From assembly GCA_014237395.1 (NCBI GenBank), contig JABZFP010000036.1:1-64000 (forward strand): 64,000 nt of DNA, given 5' to 3'. This document shows positions 7,623 to 15,123 of the stretch, one piece after another (position 1 is the first letter of the stretch; each line of letters begins with the position of its first letter). Position numbers and translations under genes: made by a program. Source of the stretch: Desulfobacteraceae bacterium. Lineage in GTDB: Bacteria; Desulfobacterota; Desulfobacteria; Desulfobacterales; UBA5852. The notes below the pieces were generated by a model that was not told the origin of the DNA, searched no databases, and worked only from the letters and a program-made list of their open reading frames with translations.

Positions 7623-8879
7623 TTAGAGATCGAGAGCCTTGCGGAGATCGTCATGCTCGAACGCGGACGCCATGCGGTCGATCTGTCCTGCCGCCAGACC
7701 GGCTCGAGCGGCCTCTTGGCGCCAGCCGCGAACGGCATTTCCAACCTCGCTTGCGATTTTCCGTGCTTCGGCGTCCTCCAGTTCAAAGTAGGCGGCGACG
7801 CCTAAGGCTATGTCCAGTGATGCCGTACTGTCATCGAGGTCGATAGCCGTTGCCAGCACCCTCGGACTGATATCCACCGGTACGGGGTTGAGATCATAGG
7901 CAGGCGCCAGCCGCCAGCCGTCCGGACCGTCATAGAGAAACCCGTGATTGCGAAGATGGTCGTCCGTGTTAGAGATCAGAACATTGAACACGATACGCCG
8001 CCAGAGCAGGTGCATATTCTCCTTCGGGGCAGCACCGTGCTGGCGAAGCGCATCGACGAATTCGAGATAGCTCCGTGTTTCGTTGTCGGTAGCGCCAAGC
8101 ATGCTCATGGCGGATAGGAACGGTATCCGTTGACCGTTTGCCCGGTCGAAACGGCGTAGCAGGATGATGGACTTGCCCCCGAATTCTTCCATGCGCCAGT
8201 CAGGTACGGGAATGCCCGCTTTATCCGCAAGGCTCAGGGCGACGGCTTCCCAGCGCACGATGTCGATTTCATCATCCTTGTGCGGAAACTTCGCGATTAC
8301 GAGCGAGCCGTCGCGATCCATGACCGATGCCTTGGGGCGTGCGCCGCCCAGCGATGAACCGGGCGCCAGCAGCAAACGTAAGTCTTCGTCGCTGTCGGAG
8401 TCGCTGACAACATTTTCGGCGGCCGAGAGCAACCGCGGCAGTTCGACCAGCGGCGGAATCGGCGTCACGTCATCGGCGGCAAGGAACGGTCCGCCGGGTT
8501 CCCGTGCAAAGCGCAAGGCACCTTGACGGGCCTCGTCATTGACCATGAGCAGGTAGTCGATCTCGCGCAGTGTGCGCGGTGTCTCCCCGGCTCGCTCGGC
8601 GCGGCGGCGTTCGGCACGCCGCATGAGCACACGGCCCCACCGATCTGGCGCAGAGTCGCCGATTGCGCCGAAGATTGGCTTGTCGGGCGATGTGTGAAAC
8701 GGGCCAGGACCAAGTTGCAACGCGGGCTCAAGCGCAAAACGATCTTGGCGTCCAAGCCAGTCTTCATCGTATTCGAAGGTCGCACTATCTCGCCTCTTCC
8801 GCATGCGAGACCATAATCGTCCAACTATAACCGGCTCGCCTTCAAGGTCCACATAGACCAGGACTTCAGTATCCATCAC
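7623..8879 (-). CDS. hipA: HipA-family serine/threonine kinase toxin
   Basis: 418 residues. It has the HipA N-terminal subdomain (VYVDLEGEPVIVGRLW), LAPGSSLGGARPKASV (the phosphate-binding loop region), catalytic NVLISNTDDHLRNHGFL with the proton-acceptor aspartate, and metal-binding LAPAYDLNPV. HipA phosphorylates glutamyl-tRNA synthetase in E. coli and causes dormancy; other subfamilies use other aminoacyl-tRNA synthetases. The start overlaps the stop of hipB by 4 bp (ATGA). All kinase motifs are intact, so it should be functional. It is GC-rich compared with the rest of the island, suggesting a separate origin. Confidence 0.93.
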   Translation of the reverse strand: MMDTEVLVYVDLEGEPVIVGRLWSRMRKRRDSATFEYDEDWLGRQDRFALEPALQLGPGPFHTSPDKPIFGAIGDSAPDRWGRVLMRRAERRRAERAGETPRTLREIDYLLMVNDEARQGALRFAREPGGPFLAADDVTPIPPLVELPRLLSAAENVVSDSDSDEDLRLLLAPGSSLGGARPKASVMDRDGSLVIAKFPHKDDEIDIVRWEAVALSLADKAGIPVPDWRMEEFGGKSIILLRRFDRANGQRIPFLSAMSMLGATDNETRSYLEFVDALRQHGAAPKENMHLLWRRIVFNVLISNTDDHLRNHGFLYDGPDGWRLAPAYDLNPVPVDISPRVLATAIDLDDSTASLDIALGVAAYFELEDAEARKIASEVGNAVRGWRQEAARAGLAAGQIDRMASAFEHDDLRKALDL

Positions 8880-9247
8880 GCGTTGCCTTTCTTGCCGGTC
8901 CTCGAGGGTCTTGACTTTTTAGAGCGCCGTATGCGTTGCGGCAGGTTTTCCTCTTCCAGTTCAAGCCCCACCGTGTCGGTCTTGATATCGGCAAGTTCGG
9001 CTATCCGGCCATGCAAGCCGAGTACGAAGAGGACGGTCGCATAAATCCCCAGCGATACGCCGTGCTCGCCCTTCTCGACCTTGTTGAGGGTGGTCCTGCT
9101 GATCGACGCTCGGTCGGCCATGATTTTCGTGGGGATGCGTCGCCGCAGGCGTGCATCGCGGATGTCCCCGCCCAGCTTGCGCAAAGCGCGCTGAACCGGC
9201 AAAGGCAGTTTCGTTGATGTCTTGCTTATAACCATTTTATCGTCCAT
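8876..9247 (-). CDS. hipB: HipB-like antitoxin, XRE-family HTH repressor
   Basis: 123 residues with a helix-turn-helix at about 28-80 (GDIRDARLRRRIPTKIMADR, then SISRTTLNKVEKGEHG) and a basic Lys/Arg/Ser-rich C-terminal tail (RIRRSKKSRPSRTGKKGN). It neutralises HipA and represses the operon. The ATG at 9247 lies inside the upstream dyad and has no ribosome site; an in-frame ATG at 9235 with GGA 7 nt upstream may be the true start. It is coupled to hipA by an ATGA overlap. Confidence 0.88.
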   Translation of the reverse strand: MDDKMVISKTSTKLPLPVQRALRKLGGDIRDARLRRRIPTKIMADRASISRTTLNKVEKGEHGVSLGIYATVLFVLGLHGRIAELADIKTDTVGLELEEENLPQRIRRSKKSRPSRTGKKGNA

Positions 9248-9298
9248 TATAGTGGTCTTTATAATGGATAGCGTACAATATAATGAACATTAAGTCAA
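9244..9298 (-). promoter_or_regulatory. hipBA promoter and operator
   Basis: On the minus strand TTGACT (9298-9293) is 17 bp from TACGCT (9275-9270), a sigma-70-type promoter. Immediately downstream is a perfect dyad CCATTATA-N8-TATAATGG (9244-9267) spanning the expected start site. The N8 spacing is the same as in the known E. coli HipB operators, although the half-sites differ. A second dyad, GTCCAGA-AA-TCTGGAC (9340-9355), lies 42 bp upstream of the -35. Confidence 0.6.
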
Positions 9299-9599
9299 CG
9301 ATAGCCAAAAAGGCCACAGATAGGAGAAAGAAACATAACGTCCAGAAATCTGGACATTATAGCATTTGTAGCCTTTGAATGTGGACACAAAGATATAGTG
9401 CGAAGCAGAAACCTACTCCCTATGGGCATGGTAAAGTAGGACTGGCTGCGCGGGTCCTGGATTGGGATGGCCTGAAAGGCTGGTCACTGCTATCCTTGCA
9501 ACGAGTTGTTGCCGCAACATCAAAGCAAGGAGTGAACCGCCACGGGTTTTCCGGAAGCCTGTTTATTGAGTCCGGCGACCATAGCCGGGCTTCCTGCTA
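9268..9599. other. intergenic region upstream of hipB
   Basis: No gene is recognised. It includes the hipBA -35/-10 region and the inverted repeat at 9340-9355 (7-bp arms, 2-bp loop, flanked by ATAA/TTAT). The rest up to the transposase remnant at 9600 has no supportable coding frame. Confidence 0.4.
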
Positions 9600-9800
9600 C
9601 TAATGGTATAACGCCTCGTATCCGACGGATGGGATATTTCCTATCGGCTCTAACAACCGACGATTATTGAACCAGTTCACCCAATCGAGCGTTTTGAGAT
9701 CCACCTGTTCCACCCCCCGCCAGGGGGCATTTTGGGAAATATGCTCCGCCTTGTGCAATCCGGTGATCGTTTCGGGCTGTGAATTATCATAGATGTCGCT
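9600..9800 (-). pseudogene. IS3-family transposase (OrfB) C-terminal remnant
   Basis: The minus-strand frame reads DIYDNSQPETITGLHKAEHI, later LKTLDWVNWFNNRRLLEPIG, and stops at 9600. This is the end of an IS3-group DDE integrase (compare the usual W-V-x-W-F-N-x-R-R-L-L-E-P-I-G). The frame is closed by a stop just upstream (near 9810) and nothing of the N-terminal two thirds or of inverted repeats is seen. The remnant begins directly after the stop codon of the AcrVA2-like gene. Confidence 0.8.
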
Positions 9801-9812
9801 AATGGGCCCACC

Positions 9813-10799
9813 TCACTTCTCACCCACGAATATGGGGGAGAGCCAGTTATATTTGTAATGTGTTCTCTGTGGACCGTGCCAGTACCCGTGCCAGTGAGAT
9901 CGGCGAAGGTGTGGTCGCACCGTGCGCCCTGTCGGATCCTCCAGCGGGGTATCCTGATATTTACGAATCTTGGCCCCCGTTTCGGCTCCCAACGACCAAA
10001 GCCGTGTACGGTCTGCGGGGAACATACGCATCCCCTTCTTGGTCCTGACGGGGCTTGGATAAGACTGGCAAGGCGCATGCCCGTCATATTCCGGCTCGTC
10101 CGAACATAGATAAAGCGCGAGGTTGATGTAATGCAGTACTTCCTGTGACAGATACGCCTTTTCCTGGTTGTCAAAAAAACTGAGAGTCGTGTTGCCCAAC
10201 TTTTCTGCGTAATCGTCAGCGTACCTAAAGGAGCGTTCGATTGCGTCTGTCAGTGTCCCACCCAAACCTAACCGCACCGGAATAGGCAGACAAAGCGCAC
10301 AATCCATAACGGATGTCGCCCGGAACTCAAGTTCAAGACGTTGCACGTCCCAGGCCATCTGTAGAAACACACCATGCAATCGGTCACTCTTTCCTGGTAT
10401 GGGCCGACCAGGGGTGGCAACATAGACACACCACTCGGGCAGCCGTGTCATGACATCCACCGGCAGGTCGCCGCTAAGCGGCGTTTCCCACAAAGCGTTG
10501 AGTACGTCCTCATTGATCTGATAGATGCCCTTGCTGTAACGCCAAGTGCCGAGTGCCGCTAAAATCCCGATGTCTATGCCGTCATGATAAGATAATTTCC
10601 TGCCTATGTGCAACTCGACAATGGACTGCCAGAAACACATGGGAATAAAGTTCCATTTCGGCCACCTAAAATACTCGTGTGGGTCTCTATGCCAATGCCG
10701 CTTGAGGATCTCTTCCACGAGCTTCCAGGCATTAGGGTACATCTTTCCGATCGCAGCCAAATGCCGCAACGGCTCTTCCGACAACTCAGCTAATGTCAA
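9813..10799 (-). CDS. AcrVA2-like (anti-Cas12a) family protein
   Basis: 328 residues. The sequence carries the blocks I recall from AcrVA2 of Moraxella bovoculi: WRYSKGIYQINEDV (86-99), LPEWCVYV (120-127), LYLCSDEPEY (229-238) and the strongly conserved C-terminal RPHLRRSHWHGYWHG (295-309) followed by a WLSPIFV-type end. The length is nearly identical to AcrVA2 (about 322). AcrVA2 is reported to lower Cas12a by acting on its mRNA; relatives occur widely on mobile elements, also in hosts without Cas12a, so the role here may be different. The start is TTG (10799) with AGGCAAG upstream; an in-frame stop lies 24 nt upstream and no ATG is available. It sits alone on the tRNA-Leu island. Confidence 0.8.
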   Translation of the reverse strand: MTLAELSEEPLRHLAAIGKMYPNAWKLVEEILKRHWHRDPHEYFRWPKWNFIPMCFWQSIVELHIGRKLSYHDGIDIGILAALGTWRYSKGIYQINEDVLNALWETPLSGDLPVDVMTRLPEWCVYVATPGRPIPGKSDRLHGVFLQMAWDVQRLELEFRATSVMDCALCLPIPVRLGLGGTLTDAIERSFRYADDYAEKLGNTTLSFFDNQEKAYLSQEVLHYINLALYLCSDEPEYDGHAPCQSYPSPVRTKKGMRMFPADRTRLWSLGAETGAKIRKYQDTPLEDPTGRTVRPHLRRSHWHGYWHGPQRTHYKYNWLSPIFVGEK

Positions 10800-11155
10800 C
10801 TTGCCTATTTTCTGCGCCCCCTAACTGATATTTACTGCTACCCCTTTGGCATTTATTTCTATTCGATAAAGTCCGTGCTGGAAAAATTGAGCGGCTTGAT
10901 TAGTGTGGGACTATAGCAAAAAAAGATCCGGTGAATTTATGAATAGGTCGGACCTATGTTGAAGATCAGCAAGGCATTGATGGTACGTTTTACAAACAGC
11001 TATTACAAGTTGGACGGGTTTCCAGATTAGTTGGAGCTGTATGTAACGGTTGAGTTGACTTGACCGAAAAAGCAGGGTGCAGCGAAGCGAAACTTCTCTT
11101 ATACGGGCTAAGTAAGACGATTTATTTTTGTGGTTTAGCCCCCTTAAATATAAGT
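10800..11155. other. intergenic region within the island
   Basis: About 356 bp, relatively AT-rich, without a coding frame that can be supported on either strand. It should contain the promoter of the AcrVA2-like gene, but no clear -35/-10 pair was identified. Confidence 0.4.
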
Positions 11156-12040
11156 TCAGCCGGTTTTCTGGACGGCTTCTTTTGCCTTTTCCGCCAAAGC
11201 AATCTCTTCTTGCATTGCGTAAAACAATTTGCGAAAGGCGTCCTCTGCTACACTCAAATCTTTTTTGATTGGTTTGCGATCATGAGGCAGAGGTTTACCC
11301 AGCAATTCCCAGATTAGCGATTCAGCTAAAGCGGCTTCCTCGACATTTCGATAACGGCGTATCTCCCAGTCGCCCCAAGGCCTTTTTGTGAAAACCTCTT
11401 GGAGTGTGCCGAAATCCAGCCCAATGTTTACAAACCCGGGCTTGTCAGGATGCGTTAATAGGCAGATAACTCCTGCTTTAATTTTTTGTCTGATTTCGTC
11501 GGGGTCTCGTTCACCAACCCCGCACTCAGGACAGCCTTGACCATCCCCGACAAGCTTAGGTGTCGTCCGCCATTCGTGGCCATTGCTGCATCGAAAGTTA
11601 GCCTTTCCACTTATAATACTTCGCACGTAACCTAAAAGGGTGATGCCTCGGCCTTCGAGACGTTTTCTGATTGATGCTGTGTAAGCATAGACATAATCTG
11701 GCAAAGACTCCGGTCCTGGCCGAACACCCGCTTTCTTTGCCGCATCCAATCCTTTCTGCACTTGGTCCCAGGCCATCCTTTCAACTTCAACTCCATGTCG
11801 ATACGGAATAACTGCGAAAGGTGTTGTCCCCCAAAATACCGATTCGGCCCAATTCGGATCAGGGACGGCGTGGAATTCCTTCAATTCCCATTTCTGCCCA
11901 GTTTCTTTAACAATGCGACCTGTAATCCACTTGCGGGTGCGCTGTGCTGGAGGATCCGAACCGCCTTGGGAGTGTGCAAACGCCACAAGGAACGTTTTCC
12001 CAGCTTCCAGGATCAGCTGAATGTGGCCTTGCGGCACCAT
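11156..12040 (-). CDS. zinc-ribbon plus T5orf172 (GIY-YIG-like) domain protein, N-terminus probably rearranged
   Basis: 294 codons. A treble-clef/zinc-ribbon at 150-174 has C151, H155, C170 and C173 (RCSNGHEW then GCPECG). A T5orf172/MUG113-type GIY-YIG-related domain follows at about 189-270 (GVICLLTHPDKPGFVNIG, then EEAALAESLIWELLG and EDAFRKLF). The usual GIY tyrosine is not obvious, so nuclease activity is uncertain. The C-terminus is Lys/Glu/Ala-rich and helical. The first 12 or so codons overlap the opposite-strand ankyrin remnant, suggesting that the natural N-terminus was lost at a junction near 12000. The function of such proteins is unknown; they are common in phages and islands. 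Confidence 0.65.
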   Translation of the reverse strand: MVPQGHIQLILEAGKTFLVAFAHSQGGSDPPAQRTRKWITGRIVKETGQKWELKEFHAVPDPNWAESVFWGTTPFAVIPYRHGVEVERMAWDQVQKGLDAAKKAGVRPGPESLPDYVYAYTASIRKRLEGRGITLLGYVRSIISGKANFRCSNGHEWRTTPKLVGDGQGCPECGVGERDPDEIRQKIKAGVICLLTHPDKPGFVNIGLDFGTLQEVFTKRPWGDWEIRRYRNVEEAALAESLIWELLGKPLPHDRKPIKKDLSVAEDAFRKLFYAMQEEIALAEKAKEAVQKTG

Positions 12041-12718
12041 TGCCGGGACGGCAATTTGAAGTGGGTGTCGCTGTTGCTGTGGGCCGGCGCCGACCCCTAT
12101 GCCAAAGGTCCGGAGTCATACGGTGAGGATCCCGATCCGGAGGAGAGCCTGTGCGCCCTGGAATACGCCGCTATTCACAAGCATTTCGACATTTTCAGAC
12201 TGAAACAGATCCGGGTGCCCCCTGATCACCCTATAGCCGCCGAACTCCTGCGCAATGCCTGTTGGGCGGAAGACGCCGGTTTTCTCGTAGAGCTTGTCGA
12301 GAAAGGTTTCAACCCTGCCGATCAAAACGACGGCGGGTCAAGCCTGATCCAGCAGTGTATTCAATGTTTTCCGTGGGGGTCCCGTTACGGCTGGCTTGGC
12401 CGGGGGAGAGAGACCGATATCGATTCAAGTCGTTCCCGCGAGACCCTCAAAATGATTCACATCCTGGCCAAGCACGGTGCCCAATGGACGCCAAAAGAAC
12501 GATACGAATTCAACGACGCCCGCCGCTCACTTCTCAAGATGGAGGCTGATTACACCGTCGAGTTGGTGTGGATCATGTCCAAGTACAAAAGCTGCAGCCG
12601 CACCGCGCTCGAACAGCTCCTCAAGACACCCAACATTCGAAAACACGTCGCGGAAAAACTCCCCCGCATCAACGAGCTGTTGAACGAGTTCCCCCCGGAC
12701 CAGAATCCGGCAGATTGA
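12002..12718 (+). pseudogene. ankyrin-repeat protein, 5'-truncated
   Basis: From about 12002 the plus frame reads LNVALRHHCRDGNLKWVSLL, then WAGADPYAKGPES, LCALEYAAIHKHFDIF and LVELVEKGFNPADQNDGGSS, in the style of degenerate ankyrin repeats, ending EFPPDQNPAD. The open frame runs on upstream to 11762, but that part is antisense to the T5orf172 gene and shows no ankyrin features; no ATG or ribosome site fits the homologous part. The 5' half is therefore missing. It ends 79 bp before the terminator that follows the tRNA. Confidence 0.7.
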
Positions 12719-12796
12719 CTCTTCAAGAGGCGCTCGAAGCACCGGTTGTTTGCCCCGCCGCCCGCCTCGATTTCAAACAACATTCAAACAACGTAA

Positions 12797-12826
12797 AAGG
12801 GGGTACCGACTATCGGTAACCCCCTT
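12797..12826 (-). terminator. intrinsic terminator downstream of tRNA-Leu, supplied by the island
   Basis: A strong hairpin: AAGGGGGTACCGA (12797-12809) pairs with TCGGTAACCCCCTT (12813-12826) with a single bulged A and a 3-nt loop. On the minus strand it is followed by TTTTA. It begins 18 nt after the tRNA-Leu 3' end and probably ends the secG-tRNA transcript now that the native terminator has been displaced. Confidence 0.75.
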
Positions 12827-12843
12827 AAACTATTGAATATTTA

Positions 12844-12871
12844 TGGTGCCGAAGGCCGGACTTGAACCGGC
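12844..12871 (-). repeat. right attachment site (3' end of intact tRNA-Leu)
   Basis: A perfect 28-bp match to 7398-7425. It covers CCA, the 3' acceptor strand and the TPsiC arm of the tRNA, so integration here regenerates a complete tRNA gene. Confidence 0.9.
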
Positions 12872-12930
12872 ACGGGCGTAGCCCACTACCCCCTCAAGAT
12901 AGCGTGTCTACCAAATTCCACCACTTCGGC
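12844..12930 (-). tRNA. tRNA-Leu (anticodon GAG)
   Basis: An 87-nt class II tRNA with encoded CCA. The acceptor GCCGAAG pairs with CTTCGGC followed by ACCA. The D-arm region is TGGTGGAATTTGGTAGACAC. The anticodon stem is CTATC/GGTAG with loop TTGAGGG, giving GAG. A long variable arm follows, and the TPsiC loop contains GGTTCAAGTCC. It begins 22 nt downstream of secG on the same strand, the same order (secG then tRNA-Leu-GAG) as secG-leuU of E. coli, so the two are probably cotranscribed. Its 3' end is the island attachment site. Confidence 0.96.
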
Positions 12931-12951
12931 ACATAAGCAGGATAGCGCAAG

Positions 12952-13293
12952 TTAATTATCTGCCGGCGCGGTTTGTTCCGCACCCTGGGTGTCCGTGCCG
13001 GACGGGGCTGCTGCCGGCTGTTCGATGGGTGCCGGACTGTCCGTCATGATCGTGCTGGCGGACTGGTTGCCGGACATATACGCCAGCACCAGGGATGTCA
13101 GCATAAAGACAACTGCGGCAGCCGTGGTTGCTTTGCTGAGGAAGGTACTGGCTCCGGTGCTGCCGAAAAGAGTCTGGCTGGAACCACCGCCGAAAGCGGC
13201 ACCCATATCAGCGCCTTTTCCGGTCTGCAGCAAAACGATCAGAATAAGGGCGATACAGACAATAATGTGCACTACGATAACGAGAATGGACAT
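12952..13293 (-). CDS. secG: protein-export membrane protein SecG
   Basis: 113 residues with two transmembrane helices (about 3-20 and 50-72) around the conserved LLQTGKGADMGAAFGGG and SQTLFGSTGASTFLSKAT. SecG is the auxiliary subunit of the SecYEG translocon in the inner membrane. The C-terminal 35 residues are a Pro/Ala/Thr-rich acidic tail (PAPIEQPAAAPSGTDTQG) typical of delta-proteobacterial SecG. It follows tpiA by 17 bp and precedes tRNA-Leu. Confidence 0.95.
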   Translation of the reverse strand: MSILVIVVHIIVCIALILIVLLQTGKGADMGAAFGGGSSQTLFGSTGASTFLSKATTAAAVVFMLTSLVLAYMSGNQSASTIMTDSPAPIEQPAAAPSGTDTQGAEQTAPADN

Positions 13294-13310
13294 GGTCTAT
13301 TTCAATGCTC

Positions 13311-14072
13311 TCATGCGCCGAAATGGATGATTTCGGCAAAAATTTCAGGTTTCAGACTGGCACCGCCCACCAGCGCGCCGTCGATGTCCGGCATGGCCAT
13401 CAGTTCTTTCACATTATCGGGTTTTACGCTGCCGCCATAGAGAATTCGGATGCCAAGGGCCAGGTCGCTGCTAAGTACTTTTGCCAGCTTCTCACGAATA
13501 AACGCGTGGGCTTCCTGAGCCTGATCCTTGGTGGCGGTTTTGCCCGTGCCGATGGCCCAGACCGGTTCGTATGCGACGACCAAATCTCGCGGACCGCGCA
13601 AAGACACCCCTTCTAACCCTAATCGAATCTGTTTGTCAAGAACTGAAAACGTCTCGCCGGCCTCCCGTTCGGATTCGGTTTCACCAATGCAAACCACGGG
13701 TATTATGGCCGATTCAAGTGCGGCTTGGGTCTTGCGATGGACCCCATCATCGCTCTCGCCGAAGTACTGGCGGCGCTCGGAATGACCGATCAGGGCATAG
13801 GTGCAGCCCGCGGCCTTGAGCATGCCCGGCGATATTTCGCCAGTAAAAGCGCCTTCGGCTTCCCAGTAGAGATTCTGGGCACCCAGTGCAATCGGGGTGT
13901 CCTCGATGACGCCCGAGACCGCGGACAGAGCAGTGAACGGCGGCGCGATCATGATATCGACGGTCGCGTCGTCCCCCACCAGTTTGGCCAGGTGACGGGC
14001 GGTCGCATTGGCTTCGGGCCCGGTTTTGAACATTTTCCAGTTGCCGGCGATCAGGGGTTTGCGTTGGGGCAT
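13311..14072 (-). CDS. tpiA: triosephosphate isomerase
   Basis: 253 residues, normal length. It starts KPLIAGNWKMFKTG (substrate lysine in N-x-K), has LIGHSERRQYFGE with the catalytic histidine, AYEPVWAIGTGKTAT with the catalytic glutamate, and the phosphate-gripping ILYGGSVKPDN and ALVGGASLK. It interconverts dihydroxyacetone phosphate and glyceraldehyde 3-phosphate in the cytoplasm. It lies directly after gap, a common glycolytic pairing, and is followed by secG. Confidence 0.97.
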   Translation of the reverse strand: MPQRKPLIAGNWKMFKTGPEANATARHLAKLVGDDATVDIMIAPPFTALSAVSGVIEDTPIALGAQNLYWEAEGAFTGEISPGMLKAAGCTYALIGHSERRQYFGESDDGVHRKTQAALESAIIPVVCIGETESEREAGETFSVLDKQIRLGLEGVSLRGPRDLVVAYEPVWAIGTGKTATKDQAQEAHAFIREKLAKVLSSDLALGIRILYGGSVKPDNVKELMAMPDIDGALVGGASLKPEIFAEIIHFGA

Positions 14073-14118
14073 CGTCGTATCCTCCTCATGGATGCTGGGG
14101 CATGAAAAGACACCGTTT

Positions 14119-15123
14119 TTACAACTGCGCGCCCACCATTGCGGCTAAATCGACCATGCGTTGGGAGTAGCCGCTCTCGTTGTCATACCATGAGAGCACT
14201 TTCACCATATCGTCGATCACATAGGTGGTTGGCGCATCAACAATGGAAGAAAGGGGTGAGCCGTTGTAATCGCTTGAGACCAGCGGAACTTCGCTGTAAC
14301 CCAGGATTCCGGACAATGTGGTTTCCGAAGCCTTTTTGAGGGCCTCATTGACGTCGGACACCGTAATATCGGTTTTTTCAACCGACACGACGAGATCGAC
14401 GATCGAAACATTGGGCGTCGGTACGCGAATCGCCAGGCCGTTCAGTTTGCCGGTCAGCTCGGGAATGACCAGTGCCACCGCGCGGGCCGCACCGGTCGTG
14501 GTGGGGATCATCGACAGCGCTGCCGCGCGGGCACGGCGCAGGTCCTTGTGGGGGAAATCCAGAAGACGCTGATCCCCGGTGTAGGAATGGATCGTGGTCA
14601 TCAACCCGCTGCGGATGCCGAAATTTTCCATCAGTACCTTGGCCACCGGGGCCAGACAATTAGTAGTGCAGGAGGCGTTGGAGATGACATCATGCTGTTT
14701 GGGATCATACAGACTGGAATTGACGCCCATGACAATGGTGGCGTCCGGTTCTTTGGCCGGCGCTGAAATAATGACTTTGCGGGCGCCGGCGGACAAATGT
14801 TTGGCGGCGCTTTCACGGTCGCGAAAAAGCCCGGTGCACTCGGCCACGATATCGACCCCGTGGCTTTTCCAGGGCAGCTGGGCCGGATCTTTGATGGCCG
14901 TAACGGAAATCGCGCGGCCATTAACGCTGATGCTGTTTTCGCTGTGCGTCACTTCCGCATCGAGTTTTCCATGAACCGAATCATAGGTGAGCAAATGCGC
15001 CATGGTGGCTGGATCCGTGAGGTCGTTAATAGCGACCACTTCCAGGTCGGGATGATTGAGGGACGCACGGAATACGACACGACCGATGCGACCGAAACCG
15101 TTGATTGCCAATTTGATGCTCAT
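14119..15123 (-). CDS. gap: glyceraldehyde-3-phosphate dehydrogenase, type I
   Basis: 334 residues. The NAD-binding N-terminus is KLAINGFGRIGRVVFRAS, the active site is SNASCTTNCLAPV with the nucleophilic cysteine, and the C-terminal WYDNESGYSQRMVDL is intact. It oxidises and phosphorylates glyceraldehyde 3-phosphate to 1,3-bisphosphoglycerate. The start overlaps the stop of rimI by 4 bp (ATGA). The next gene is tpiA, 46 bp on. Confidence 0.97.
   Translation of the reverse strand: MSIKLAINGFGRIGRVVFRASLNHPDLEVVAINDLTDPATMAHLLTYDSVHGKLDAEVTHSENSISVNGRAISVTAIKDPAQLPWKSHGVDIVAECTGLFRDRESAAKHLSAGARKVIISAPAKEPDATIVMGVNSSLYDPKQHDVISNASCTTNCLAPVAKVLMENFGIRSGLMTTIHSYTGDQRLLDFPHKDLRRARAAALSMIPTTTGAARAVALVIPELTGKLNGLAIRVPTPNVSIVDLVVSVEKTDITVSDVNEALKKASETTLSGILGYSEVPLVSSDYNGSPLSSIVDAPTTYVIDDMVKVLSWYDNESGYSQRMVDLAAMVGAQL

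Larger units (their letters stand above)
7398..12871. mobile_element. decayed genomic island in tRNA-Leu(GAG)
   Basis: The 5.4-kb segment is bounded by perfect 28-bp direct repeats made from the tRNA-Leu 3' end, the usual footprint of a tyrosine-integrase element. It contains accessory genes only: hipBA, an IS3-type transposase remnant, an AcrVA2-like gene, a zinc-ribbon/T5orf172 gene and an N-terminally truncated ankyrin gene. No integrase, excisionase or replication gene is visible, so it is probably immobile or a deletion remnant of a larger element. The intact tRNA is at the right end. Confidence 0.85.
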
